Shown in pieces: positions 25,360-34,128 of a stretch of 64,000 nt of DNA (position 1 is its first letter; each line of letters starts with the position of its first letter). A model generated the notes under the pieces. The model saw only the letters and a list, made by a program, of their open reading frames with translations, did no database searches and was not told the DNA's origin. Position numbers and translations under genes: made by a program. The DNA is from Caballeronia peredens. GTDB lineage: Bacteria > Pseudomonadota > Gammaproteobacteria > Burkholderiales > Burkholderiaceae. Where the stretch lies: positions 124,001-188,000 of the forward strand of contig FCOH02000006.1 in the NCBI GenBank assembly GCA_001544595.2. The letters run 5' to 3'.

Positions 25360-26688
25360 ATGAAATCCAAACTCGCCGCACCCGCGGTCAATGCCGAATT
25401 CGCGTCGCCGGATGACGCGATCAGCTTCGAGGCCCGGACCTACGCCAAGGTCGGACGACGCCTCATTCCCTTTCTGATGCTGTGCTATCTCGGCGCCTAT
25501 CTCGATCGCGTCAACGTCGGCTTCGCCAAGCTGCAGATGCTCAACGACCTGCGCTTCAGCGAAACCGTGTACGGCATCGGCGCGGGGATTTTCTTTCTCG
25601 GCTACTTCCTCTTCGAGGTGCCCAGCAACGTCATCCTGCATAAGGTCGGCGCGCGCAACTGGCTTGCGCGCATCATGCTGACCTGGGCCGTGATCTCCGC
25701 GAGCTTCGTCTTCGTCCAGTCACCGACGACGTTCTATGTCCTGCGATTTCTGCTCGGCGTCGCCGAAGCGGGCTTCGCGCCCGGCGTGATTCTTTATCTC
25801 ACGTACTGGTTTCCAGCCGCGCGCCGCGCCAAAGCGCTCTCGCTCTTCTTCATGGCGATTCCGCTCGCGGGCATTGTCGGCGGCCCGCTCTCCGGCTACA
25901 TCATGCATGCGTTTCAGAACGTGCACGGGCTCGCCGGATGGAAGTGGCTTTTCATGCTCGAAGCATTGCCCTCGCTGTTCCTGGGTGTCGCGATCCTCTT
26001 CTATCTCGACAACGGCATCGCCGGCGCGAAGTGGCTCACCGATGAAGAGAAGGCACTGCTCAAGCGCAACGTCGAGAAGGACAACGCGCAGAAAGTCCAG
26101 CACGTGTCGATCCGGTCGTTCATCGCGGACCGTCGTCTGTGGCTGATGGCTTCGATCTACTTCTGCGTCGTGCTCGGTCAATACGGCCTCACCTTCTGGC
26201 TGCCGACGATCATTCGCCGTACCGGCGTCGCTGATCCGCTGTGGGTCGGCATCCTCACCGCGATTCCGTATATGTGCGCGATCGTCGCCTTGCCGCTGAT
26301 CGGTGCCAGCGCCGACAAGCGCCGCGAACGCCGCCTGCATCTGGCCATTCCTATGCTCGTGGCCGCAGCCGGATTCGCCACCTTGCCGATGCTCGGCGGC
26401 GTGGGCGCCTCGATCGTCTGCGTGAGCGTCGCGGCGGCCGGCATTCTTGCGTCATCGTCGCAATTCTGGTCGCTGCCCACGGCGGTGCTCGGCGGCATGT
26501 CGGCGGCGGCGGGCATCGCGGCGGTCAATTGCTTCGCCAATCTCGCAGGCTTCTTCTCGCCGGCGATCGTCGGCTGGCTCAACGACTTCACCGGTAAATC
26601 GACCGCGGGCCTGATCTTCATCTCGGTAGCGGTCGTCATCGGCGCGGGGCTCGTGTTCCTCGTGCCCGCCCGGACCGTCAACCGATAG
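25360..26688 (+). CDS. MFS carrier, anion:cation symporter (ACS) family
   Basis: 442 residues from the ATG after AGGAGA; upstream in-frame ATGs have no such site. The first span ends in YLDRVNVGFAKLQM, the hallmark of the ACS family (phthalate, tartrate, glucarate, hexuronate carriers). Twelve spans are evident, with the central loop INVEKDNAQK-like and charged. The position between the SDR and the transketolase pair suggests uptake of the operon's substrate, probably an acidic sugar or hydroxy acid. Confidence 0.88.
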   Translation: MKSKLAAPAVNAEFASPDDAISFEARTYAKVGRRLIPFLMLCYLGAYLDRVNVGFAKLQMLNDLRFSETVYGIGAGIFFLGYFLFEVPSNVILHKVGARNWLARIMLTWAVISASFVFVQSPTTFYVLRFLLGVAEAGFAPGVILYLTYWFPAARRAKALSLFFMAIPLAGIVGGPLSGYIMHAFQNVHGLAGWKWLFMLEALPSLFLGVAILFYLDNGIAGAKWLTDEEKALLKRNVEKDNAQKVQHVSIRSFIADRRLWLMASIYFCVVLGQYGLTFWLPTIIRRTGVADPLWVGILTAIPYMCAIVALPLIGASADKRRERRLHLAIPMLVAAAGFATLPMLGGVGASIVCVSVAAAGILASSSQFWSLPTAVLGGMSAAAGIAAVNCFANLAGFFSPAIVGWLNDFTGKSTAGLIFISVAVVIGAGLVFLVPARTVNR

Positions 26689-26714
26689 ATTCAAACTCAC
26701 TCAAGGAGACACAC

Positions 26715-27557
26715 ATGAGTACACCTGTCATCGAGGAGGTGACGCTCGCCGAGCGCGCCTACCGTATTCGCCGCAATGCCCTTCTGATGGGCGAAGTGCA
26801 AGGCCAGGGCTATATCGGCCAGGCACTCGACATCGCCGACGTGCTCGCCGTCTCGTACTTCGGCGCGATGAACTACCGCCCCGAAGATCCCGACTGGGAA
26901 GACCGCGACCGCTTTCTGCTCTCGAACGGCCACTATGCGATCGCGCTGTACGCCGCGCTTTTCGAAGCGGGCATCCTGCCGCAGGAAGAACTCGAAACCT
27001 ACGGCAGCGACGACAGCCGTCTGCCGATGTCCGGCATGGCGAGCTACACGCCCGGCATGGAGATGTCGGGAGGGTCGCTCGGGCAAGGTCTGACGATCGC
27101 GGTCGGCCGCTGTCTCGGACTCAAGCGCAAGGGATCGAAGTCGTTCGTCTACACGCTCTTTTCCGACGGCGAACTCGATGAAGGCGCGATCTGGGAAGGC
27201 CTCATGTCGGCGGCGCACTGGAAGCTCGACAACCTCATCGCGATGATCGACGTGAACAATCAGCAAGCTGACGGACCTTCGTCGCAGATCATGGCGTTCG
27301 AGCCGCTCCTGCCGAAGCTCGAAGCGTTCGGCTGGTACGTGCAGCGCATCGACGGCAACGACATCGACGCCGTGAAGCAGGCCTTCGACAACGCACGCAA
27401 TCTGAAGGAAGCGAAGCCGCGCATCATCGTGTGCGATACGAAGATGGGTTGCGGCGTGCCGTTCCTCGAACAGCGCGAAAAAAACCATTTCATCCGCGTC
27501 GATGCCCACGAATGGCAACTGGCGCTCGAAGCACTCGAAGCAGGGAGACAAGCATGA
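26715..27557 (+). CDS. Transketolase N-terminal subunit (split form)
   Basis: 280 residues, the thiamine-diphosphate pyrophosphate-binding half. Conserved blocks include GSLGQGLTIAVGR and SDGELDEGAIWEGLMSAAHW ending at Asn181/Asn182 of the thiamine motif. The motif begins Ser150-Asp-Gly rather than the usual Gly-Asp-Gly. AAGGAG precedes the ATG. Split transketolases usually serve special sugar or sugar-acid pathways rather than the main pentose phosphate route. The C-terminal subunit gene starts within this gene's stop codon (ATGA). Confidence 0.92.
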   Translation: MSTPVIEEVTLAERAYRIRRNALLMGEVQGQGYIGQALDIADVLAVSYFGAMNYRPEDPDWEDRDRFLLSNGHYAIALYAALFEAGILPQEELETYGSDDSRLPMSGMASYTPGMEMSGGSLGQGLTIAVGRCLGLKRKGSKSFVYTLFSDGELDEGAIWEGLMSAAHWKLDNLIAMIDVNNQQADGPSSQIMAFEPLLPKLEAFGWYVQRIDGNDIDAVKQAFDNARNLKEAKPRIIVCDTKMGCGVPFLEQREKNHFIRVDAHEWQLALEALEAGRQA

Positions 27558-28555
27558 GCCAGACCATCGAAAAGAAGCCGCGCCTCAAGACCTCGGCAAT
27601 GATCGCCTCTATCGCGGGCGAAGGCCAGATCACGCGGTCCGCACCCTTCGGCCATGCGCTCGCGGAACTGGCGCGCACGAAGACCAATGTCATCGGCATG
27701 ACGGCCGATCTCGGCAAGTACACCGACCTGCATATCTTCGCCAAGGAATTTCCCGAGCGCTATTACCAGATGGGCATGGCCGAGCAATTGCTGATGGGCG
27801 CGGCAGCAGGCTTCGCGCATGAAGGGGCGCAGCCGTTCGTCACGACCTATGCCGTGTTCGCGACGCGCCGCGCGTATGACTTCATCCATCAGACGATCGC
27901 GGAAGACAATCTCGACGTGAAGATCGTCGTCGCGCTACCCGGTCTGACGACGGGCTACGGCCCGAGTCATCAGGCGGCTGAAGACCTCGCGCTGATGCGT
28001 GCGATGCCCAACATGACCGTGATCGATCCGTGCGACGCGCTCGACATCGAGCAGATGGTGCCCGCAATCGCCGCGCACCAAGGTCCGGTGTATGCGCGCC
28101 TCTTGCGCGGCAATGTGCCTGCTGTGCTCGACGAATACGACTATAAGTTCGAGCTCGGCCGCGCCAAGCTGATCCGCGACGGCCGCGACGTGCTCGTCAT
28201 CTCCTCGGGCATCATGACCATGCGCGCGCTCGAAACAGCGAAGGCGCTGCAAGCCGACAGTGTGGATGTCGCCGTGCTGCACGTGCCGACGATCAAGCCG
28301 CTCGACACCGAAACGATTATCCGCGAGGCGCGGCGCTCCGGACGTCTCGTGGTGGTGGCGGAAAATCATACGGTGATCGGCGGACTGGGCGAAGCGGTCG
28401 CCACTGCGCTGCTGAGCGCGGGCGTGACGCCGGCTTTTCATCAGATCGGGTTGCCCGATGCCTTTCTCGATGCCGGCGCATTGCCCACCCTGCACGATCG
28501 TTATGGCATCTCGACCAACGCAATGGCGAGCACGATCAAGGGTTGGCTCGGTTGA
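27554..28555 (+). CDS. Transketolase C-terminal subunit (split form)
   Basis: 333 residues, starting at the ATG that overlaps the N-subunit stop by 4 bp. The pyrimidine-binding domain contains catalytic Glu77 in GMAEQLLMGAAAGFA, which activates the thiamine ring, and VALPGLTTGYGPSHQAAEDL; the C-terminal transketolase domain starts around 195. With the N-half it should form an alpha2beta2 enzyme that moves a two-carbon ketol unit. Acceptor and donor sugars are unknown. It ends the operon; 37 bases downstream converge on the DUF2894 gene. Confidence 0.92.
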   Translation: MSQTIEKKPRLKTSAMIASIAGEGQITRSAPFGHALAELARTKTNVIGMTADLGKYTDLHIFAKEFPERYYQMGMAEQLLMGAAAGFAHEGAQPFVTTYAVFATRRAYDFIHQTIAEDNLDVKIVVALPGLTTGYGPSHQAAEDLALMRAMPNMTVIDPCDALDIEQMVPAIAAHQGPVYARLLRGNVPAVLDEYDYKFELGRAKLIRDGRDVLVISSGIMTMRALETAKALQADSVDVAVLHVPTIKPLDTETIIREARRSGRLVVVAENHTVIGGLGEAVATALLSAGVTPAFHQIGLPDAFLDAGALPTLHDRYGISTNAMASTIKGWLG

Positions 28556-28592
28556 GAGGTCCACCCCGGCCGCCGTCCTGCGCGGATGGCGG

Positions 28593-29177
28593 CTAGCGCG
28601 CCTTGCCGCGCGCGTTCTTCTTCGCGGTGGTGCGCGGCGCATCCTTGGCCGCCGCACCGCTCGCGAGCGTCAGTTCTTCCATCCACGAAAGCGCGTCGAT
28701 ATAGCCGAGGAACTGCTGCAGATACTCCGGCGATATCTCGCGCATCAACGACAGCGACCGGTGCACGAGGCTGTTCGAGTTGAGCGGCCCCGCGTTCTTC
28801 GGCACTTGTGCCTGCGATTCGCGCAAGCGCTTTTCCGCGCTGACCGTCGACCACACCGAACGAAGCGCGTCGAGCAGTTCCGCAGGATCGGCCTGCGTCC
28901 GCGCGCGCTGATTCATGTCATCGAGCAGACTGGCGAGCGGCGAACGCGCGGGCGTTTGCAACGCGTTGTGCGCGTCGTCACGAATGTCCTGAGCGTCGAG
29001 CAATTCCGACAGACGCGCATCGAGCACGCGACGCGCTTCGCCCTGATGTTGCGATGCGCGTCTCGCGAGCGCCTCGATCAGGCGAAGCTGCATGCTTTGT
29101 GTGCGATCGTCGTCATGCTCGCGACGTGCGTCGAGCATCGCATGAGCACGCGTCACACTGTCGCTCACGCTATTCAC
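28593..29177 (-). CDS. DUF2894 family protein
   Basis: 194 residues starting with GTG that overlaps the OmpA-like gene's stop by 8 bp. I assign DUF2894 from the C-terminal half (RSLSLMREISPEYLQQFLGYIDALSWMEEL), remembered as the conserved part. The N-terminal half is helical and rich in Arg/Gln, and the tail is Ala/Lys/Arg-rich. There is no signal or membrane segment, so it is presumably cytoplasmic. It is the last gene of the DUF3348-DUF802-OmpA-DUF2894 operon and may couple to the long cytoplasmic tail of the DUF802 protein; that is speculation. Confidence 0.75.
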   Translation of the reverse strand: MNSVSDSVTRAHAMLDARREHDDDRTQSMQLRLIEALARRASQHQGEARRVLDARLSELLDAQDIRDDAHNALQTPARSPLASLLDDMNQRARTQADPAELLDALRSVWSTVSAEKRLRESQAQVPKNAGPLNSNSLVHRSLSLMREISPEYLQQFLGYIDALSWMEELTLASGAAAKDAPRTTAKKNARGKAR

Positions 29178-29817
29178 GCGACTTGATCACTGCGTTGCTG
29201 GGCCGCGGCACCGCGGAAATCTCGACGCGGCGATTCTTCGCGCGGCCTTCGTCGTCGGCGTTCGAACTCACCGGCTGCTCCGAACCGAACGCCGCCGCGA
29301 ATACCGACGACGCCGGCACGCCCGCATCGATCAATGCGCGCATGACGGTCAATGCGCGTTTCGCCGACAGCTCCCAGTTATCCGCGAAACGCCGGTTGCC
29401 TTCGCGCACTTGCTGATCGTCGGCGAATCCGCTCACCATCAGAATCTGTTCATGCGAGCCGAGATAAGCGGTCAGCGGGCCGGCGAGACTCTTCAGCACG
29501 TCGCGCCCTTGCGGCTGCAACTGATCCGAATTCAGGGCGAACAGCACATTCCCGCTGATGCCGATGCGCCCGTTGACGAGCGTCACGCGCCCCGATGCGA
29601 GCGGCCCCGCAAGCGCCTGTTCCAGTGTCTTGCGGCGCTGCGTTTCTTTCTGCTGCTGCTTGATCGCTTCTTCGAGCCGCGTGGAGAGTTGCAACTGCAC
29701 GCCGAGCACCGCGACGAGAATCAGCACGAACGCGCCGAGCAGCACCGACATCAGATCGGCGAACGCGGCCCAGACAGGCGCCGCAGTCTCGACGCCGCCG
29801 TCGATCTCTTCGTTCAT
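29170..29817 (-). CDS. OmpA/MotB-like peptidoglycan-binding motor subunit
   Basis: 215 residues. A short cytoplasmic N-terminus is followed by one membrane span with an acidic residue, Asp21, in PVWAAFADLMSVLLGAF. This matches the proton-binding Asp of MotB, TolR and ZorB in their FADxM context. A coiled linker (residues about 45-75) leads to an OmpA-like domain with GFADDQQVREGNRRF, NWELSAKRA and AKNRRVEI, the peptidoglycan-binding signature. The ATG overlaps the DUF802 gene's stop by 4 bp, so both are made together. With the DUF802 protein it should form an ion-driven motor. Confidence 0.88.
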   Translation of the reverse strand: MNEEIDGGVETAAPVWAAFADLMSVLLGAFVLILVAVLGVQLQLSTRLEEAIKQQQKETQRRKTLEQALAGPLASGRVTLVNGRIGISGNVLFALNSDQLQPQGRDVLKSLAGPLTAYLGSHEQILMVSGFADDQQVREGNRRFADNWELSAKRALTVMRALIDAGVPASSVFAAAFGSEQPVSSNADDEGRAKNRRVEISAVPRPSNAVIKSRE

Positions 29818-32183
29818 GCCGCCCTCGCTCCCGGCGCCGCGCGCTGACCGGCGATATGCTGAAGATTCTCGACGATCTGCTTCTGCGACATCATGCTCAG
29901 ATCGATCACTTCACGCGCCTGCGCGACGTAATACGCGAGCTGTTCGTCGCTGCGCGTGAGCGACTTGTCGAGCGCGGCCTCGACGCGCTCCAGATGCGCG
30001 ACGAGCGTTTCGTTCGATGCGCCGAATGCCTGGACCGCCGCACCGAATGCATCGGACAGGCTCGCCACTTCGACGGCGCTGCCTGTCACCTGCGCGGCCA
30101 CTTCGTTCAGCTTTGCGGTTTCGGCTTCCACCTTGCCGGTGAACTGCGTGCCCACGCGTTCGAGCAGATCCGCCGAGCCCGCGACGAGCGCATCGACCGC
30201 CGCGCGCTGTTCCGTCGATGCGTGATTCACCGCATCGAGCAAGGTTTCGAGCGTGGACAGAAGACGCGCGCGTTCGTCGAGCATGGCGGTATCGCGGACC
30301 ATGGAATCGGAGAGCTTCTGACGCAATTCGGCGATAACTTCCGCCGCGGCTTTCGGCGCTTCCGATGCTGCCTGCACCAGTTGTTCGATCTGCGCGATGG
30401 TCGCGCTCGCGTGCGCCTCGCTTTGCGCGGAGATGTCGTTCGCGGTGCGCGCGAGCGTGTCGCAGATTTCCTGCTGACGGCTTGCCGCGAACGTGCTCGT
30501 GGTTTGCCATTCTTCGCGCAGCGTCGCGGCGAGCGCGGCGAGCGCGTCCGTCCACGCGCCAAGACGCGCTTCGTGGCTCGCAGTGAGTTCGGCGCGCAGC
30601 TCGCCGTGCGCGCGATCCATCGAACGCAACAGCGACGCCGCGTGTTGCTCGAACGTCGCCGATGCCGCCGTCAACGCCTGTTCGTTTTGCGCCGCCAGTT
30701 GCGCGGCGCTTTGCGTCTGCTGCGCGAGCGCGTCGCGCCATGCGTCGGACATGCCGGACGATACGTTCTCCATGCGCGCGGCAACGCCGTCGATCATGTT
30801 CGTCGAACGCTGCTCGAAGGTCTGAACGAAGCGCTCCATCGACGTGTCCTGCTTCGCGACCAGAGACTCGATACCGCTCCTCACGCCCTGCATTTGCGCG
30901 GCGACGCCATCGACGAGATTCGACGAACGTGCATCGAATGCCTGTGAAAAACGCTCCATCGATGCGGCCATCTGTTCGACATGTGCGTCGCTGGCTTGCG
31001 CGTGCTTGGCGACCAGTGCTTCGAGCCCTTGCTTCACGTCGATCATCTGCACCGAGATTGCGTCGACGAGCGTCGCTGAGCGCGTCTCGAAGGTCTGCGC
31101 GAAGCGTTCAAGCGATGCATCGGTCTTGACGGCGACTGCCTCGTTCGCGTCGCGCTGCGCATCGAGCGAACGACTCCAGATATCCGCGACCTTCGACGCC
31201 GATGCTTCGAAGCCGGCCGTCAAACCGTCGAGCTGGCGCGCGACCGCATGCTCGACGCTGCCGTGCAGCGCGGCGGACTCGCGCGCGATGCCGTCCATCG
31301 TTGCCTGCATGATCGGCTGCAGCGCGGCGCTCGCGGCACGTGCGCTGTCGGCGACGCTCTGCTTCAGCGACAGTTCCACCGATGTCGCCAGCCGCCGATA
31401 CGCCGTTTCCGTCTTCGCGTGAAACGCATCCTGATTCGCGATCTGCCGCTCGTTCGCGACAGCGCTTTGCTGTTCGATGGCGCTCATCATCGCGTGCAGA
31501 TGCTCGGCGAGTTTCGGCATCAGTTCAGCTTGCTTCTGCATGAGCCTGAATGCTTCTTCGCGTCGATGCGTTTGCGTGAACGCGCGCAGTGTCGTGGCGA
31601 TTCTGGTGTCGAGCGTGTGTGCCGCATGCAGCCGTTCGCGACGGCACAACGCCGACAGCAAGCCGAGCATCGCGGATGTCGCAACGCCCGCGATCGATGT
31701 GCCGAACGCGAAGCCGAGACCCGTGACCGGCGCGGCGAGCGACGCGCGAATCGCGGAGAGATCGGTCGCGCTTTCGAGCGCAGCGCCCGTGCCGTGCAGC
31801 GTGACGACCATGCCGAGCAGCGTGCCGAGCATGCCGAGCAGAACGAGCAGACCGACGAGATAAGGCGTGAGCGCGGGCCCCGGCAGCGCGGCGCGTTCGC
31901 CTTCCACGCGCGCGCGAACAGCGTGGCGCAGATTCGGCGGCACACCGTCGATCCATACGACGAGACTCATCGGCGGCGTCTTCAGCGCATCGAGCGCTTG
32001 CTCGAATGCGTCGGTGGTCTGCTGGAACTGCTTCAGTTCCAGCGCCCCGACGACATAGCATCCGCCGATCAGCAAGGTCACGACGAAGGCCAGTGCGTTC
32101 GAACCGATATAGCCGATGGCGATGCCGCACACCGCCGCAAGGCCGATCAGAAATACTGCGAGTTTCACCAGATGTCGGGGCAT
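29814..32183 (-). CDS. DUF802 protein: MotA/TolQ/ZorA-like stator with long cytoplasmic tail
   Basis: 789 residues from the ATG of MPRHLVKLAV, 10 bp after the DUF3348 stop; the frame extends 101 codons upstream but that part overlaps the DUF3348 gene. Four membrane spans lie at about 6-22, 30-48, 107-129 and 152-178. The last two (LLGMLGTLLGMVVTL and GTSIAGVATSAMLGLLSAL) resemble the channel-lining spans of ExbB/TolQ/MotA. The remaining roughly 600 residues are helical, rich in Ala/Gln/Glu, and include three repeats (see separate entry). A short membrane head plus long intracellular tail is the architecture of ZorA of the Zorya defence system. No ZorC/ZorD-like nuclease or helicase is adjacent. 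Confidence 0.85.
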   Translation of the reverse strand: MPRHLVKLAVFLIGLAAVCGIAIGYIGSNALAFVVTLLIGGCYVVGALELKQFQQTTDAFEQALDALKTPPMSLVVWIDGVPPNLRHAVRARVEGERAALPGPALTPYLVGLLVLLGMLGTLLGMVVTLHGTGAALESATDLSAIRASLAAPVTGLGFAFGTSIAGVATSAMLGLLSALCRRERLHAAHTLDTRIATTLRAFTQTHRREEAFRLMQKQAELMPKLAEHLHAMMSAIEQQSAVANERQIANQDAFHAKTETAYRRLATSVELSLKQSVADSARAASAALQPIMQATMDGIARESAALHGSVEHAVARQLDGLTAGFEASASKVADIWSRSLDAQRDANEAVAVKTDASLERFAQTFETRSATLVDAISVQMIDVKQGLEALVAKHAQASDAHVEQMAASMERFSQAFDARSSNLVDGVAAQMQGVRSGIESLVAKQDTSMERFVQTFEQRSTNMIDGVAARMENVSSGMSDAWRDALAQQTQSAAQLAAQNEQALTAASATFEQHAASLLRSMDRAHGELRAELTASHEARLGAWTDALAALAATLREEWQTTSTFAASRQQEICDTLARTANDISAQSEAHASATIAQIEQLVQAASEAPKAAAEVIAELRQKLSDSMVRDTAMLDERARLLSTLETLLDAVNHASTEQRAAVDALVAGSADLLERVGTQFTGKVEAETAKLNEVAAQVTGSAVEVASLSDAFGAAVQAFGASNETLVAHLERVEAALDKSLTRSDEQLAYYVAQAREVIDLSMMSQKQIVENLQHIAGQRAAPGARAA
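30729..31115 (-). repeat. Three in-gene repeats in the DUF802 tail
   Basis: Residues 357-485 contain three copies of a 40-residue unit, starting Ser357, Ser408 and Ser448. Each follows S-x-ERF-x-Q-x-F-x-x-RS-x-N/T-x-x-D-x-x-x-x-M, then about 15 variable helical residues. The first and second copies are separated by an extra 11 residues. The pattern suggests a rod-like repeat segment grown by duplication. Confidence 0.75.
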
Positions 32184-32193
32184 AACGTGCCAG

Positions 32194-32904
32194 TTACTGA
32201 GTGCGAAGCGCCGCGAGCAGGCCTTCGACTGGTTGAAAACGAACTTCGAGTTCGGCGAGCAACACGTTCTGCATATCCTTGCGGAACGCGGCGATCCACG
32301 TGCCGGACGCGGACGGTGCATCGGCATTCTGCGCGTGCGCGCGCTTGCGATGCTCGAAGTGCCGGCCCAGCAGCACGGGTACTTGCGCGAGCAGGCTGCG
32401 TTCGCGCGCGGCGAATGTCTGTTCCATGACGGCATCGACGACCGCGAGGCGCGCCATGTCCGTCGATTTCGACGCCACGGCGGCACGCAGACGGCCGCGC
32501 AATTCGCCGATGTCCGACTCCATCGCCTGCTGCAGGGCCAGATACTGCTGACGAAAGATCGCGTAGTCGATCTGCAGGTCGTCGGCAGGCGCCTGCACCG
32601 CCGCGCGATGACGTCCGCGCATGCCCTTGTCGCTATTCTCGCCGTGCGTGATGACCTTCACGAGACGCTCGCGCGTGCGCGCGCCCGCCGCTTCCTCACC
32701 GCCCTCGGCCGATCGCGCGCCCGACACGACGGGCGGATCGGAGGCGAGCGCGGTGGACAGCGCGATCGCATCGGTCCAGCCGAGCCATTGGCTCAGGCGG
32801 TCCGAGAGCGACTGGGCGGGTTCGTGAATGTCGAGATCGGCAAAATGTGCCAGCAGGCGGACGAGCGCCGGGCCGCTCAATGCCGTGCGCTTCAAGCCTT
32901 GCAC
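32194..32904 (-). CDS. DUF3348 family protein
   Basis: 236 residues, probably starting at GTG (Val-Gln-Gly-Leu-Lys), which fits the usual family N-terminus. The conserved block LSDRLSQWLGWTDAIALSTAL near residue 35 is the DUF3348 feature I remember. The rest is helical with a DYAIFRQQYLALQQAMESD segment and conserved Arg-rich helices; no membrane span. It is the first gene of the four-gene operon. Its role is unknown. It may be a cytoplasmic partner or regulator of the DUF802/OmpA motor. No clear ribosome site precedes the GTG. Confidence 0.8.
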   Translation of the reverse strand: MQGLKRTALSGPALVRLLAHFADLDIHEPAQSLSDRLSQWLGWTDAIALSTALASDPPVVSGARSAEGGEEAAGARTRERLVKVITHGENSDKGMRGRHRAAVQAPADDLQIDYAIFRQQYLALQQAMESDIGELRGRLRAAVASKSTDMARLAVVDAVMEQTFAARERSLLAQVPVLLGRHFEHRKRAHAQNADAPSASGTWIAAFRKDMQNVLLAELEVRFQPVEGLLAALRTQ

Positions 32905-33005
32905 GCGATCACCGGAGGCAAAAGGACACTATTTTACCTGTGCGGACCGAGCGCCTGCCCCGTTTCGCGTGTCGGATCGTCACAACGCCGCGAAACCCGC
33001 GCCGT

Positions 33006-34091
33006 TCAAGGCGCCTTCGCCGGCATGAAGGCGAACGGCGGCGTCGAGACGAAGTTTCCCGCCGCTTCCCCCGAAAAAACCTGTCCGCCGTCGATGGTCA
33101 GCTTCATCACCGGCGCGCCCGGATTGAGGTTCAGCTTCTTCAGGGACACCCAGAACGTATCGGGGCGTGTCGCGGAATCGAAGTAGTAGACCAGGTTCTG
33201 CTGATCCGACACCGTGCGCCAGATCGTCGACGAAAGATTGGGCTGTTCCGGCGTGCTGATGCCGAGCGGCACGCTCACCGAGCGCATCACGCTCATCACG
33301 CTCGCCACTGCCTGAAATGCATACGATTGCTGCGGCACGCCTGCCATGTAGTCGGGATCAGCCTTCTTGGGAATCGCGTCGAGCAGGAACGACGCGCGCA
33401 CGAAGCGATCCGCCGCGCGATTCGTGCCCGGCAGAAAGCCGAGACCGCCGACGCTTTTCCAGTACGTATCGATGGCGAGCTGTTCGTCGTAGATCGGCGA
33501 GTTGGTCATGACCTTGTACTTCTTGCCCTGATGAATCAGCAGCTTGCCGTTGATGTATTCGAGGATCGCCGAATCGCCGCGTGCGTCGCTGAGCGAAAGA
33601 TGAATCGTCAGCGGCTTGCCGTTGGGCAGCGGCGGCGCGATGATCTGAAACGGCTCGCGGCTCAGCACGTAGACGGCTTGCGCGACGGTCGCGAAGTTGT
33701 CGAGCGCATATTGCGCCCACAGGCTGATCGACATCGGATCACGTTTCGGATCGGGCTTGCCGTAGTCCGTCTCCGCGAGGTAAAGCGCGTTAGCCACGAG
33801 TCCGCGTTCGTTCATGCCGTCCACCGTCCCGATCTCGTAGCCCGACACGACCACGCTGCCGTACTTCGATTTCCACTTGATCGAGCGCGGCCCCGCATTG
33901 CCGTCGCGCTCGATGCCCGCGGGCATCACCCACAGGTTCGAGCGCATGTCCTCGGACCAGTCCATCGAGCGTCCGGTGATGACGAGTCCCTTGTCGCCGA
34001 CATATAACGCGCGCGTGCAGGCCAGCGCGATCGTGGTGGAGAGCAATGCGAGCGCGACGATGCACGCGAGCTTTCGAATCAGACGAGTCAT
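33006..34091 (-). CDS. Secreted choloylglycine hydrolase / penicillin V acylase-family enzyme
   Basis: 361 residues of the Ntn-hydrolase linear-amide family. The signal peptide (VALALLSTTIALA) ends just before Cys25, which would become the N-terminal nucleophile (ACTRALYVG). Other expected residues follow: Arg/Asp in GRSMDWSEDM, and the N-terminal domain VDGMNERGLVANALYL. These enzymes cut amides such as bile-salt conjugates, penicillin V or acyl-homoserine lactones. In Gram-negative relatives with this secreted layout, quorum-signal (AHL) cleavage is common, but the substrate cannot be read from sequence. It stands alone, between the DUF3348 operon and the MoxR/VWA operon. Confidence 0.88.
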   Translation of the reverse strand: MTRLIRKLACIVALALLSTTIALACTRALYVGDKGLVITGRSMDWSEDMRSNLWVMPAGIERDGNAGPRSIKWKSKYGSVVVSGYEIGTVDGMNERGLVANALYLAETDYGKPDPKRDPMSISLWAQYALDNFATVAQAVYVLSREPFQIIAPPLPNGKPLTIHLSLSDARGDSAILEYINGKLLIHQGKKYKVMTNSPIYDEQLAIDTYWKSVGGLGFLPGTNRAADRFVRASFLLDAIPKKADPDYMAGVPQQSYAFQAVASVMSVMRSVSVPLGISTPEQPNLSSTIWRTVSDQQNLVYYFDSATRPDTFWVSLKKLNLNPGAPVMKLTIDGGQVFSGEAAGNFVSTPPFAFMPAKAP

Positions 34092-34128
34092 GGCCGTGAG
34101 TTCCTTTAGTCGGTGATCGTGTGCTGCC

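Noticed and set aside
28556..28592. GCCGCC/GGCGGC stem between the transketolase and DUF2894 genes as a terminator
   Set aside because: Only 6 bp with a large loop and no T tract on either strand; too weak to call.
31248..32429. Plus-strand frame over the DUF802 gene
   Set aside because: Arg/Gln-rich antisense of a helical tail; no start context.
28593..32904. Calling the motor operon a Zorya system
   Set aside because: ZorC, ZorD or ZorE-like genes are absent; only the stator pair is similar in layout.
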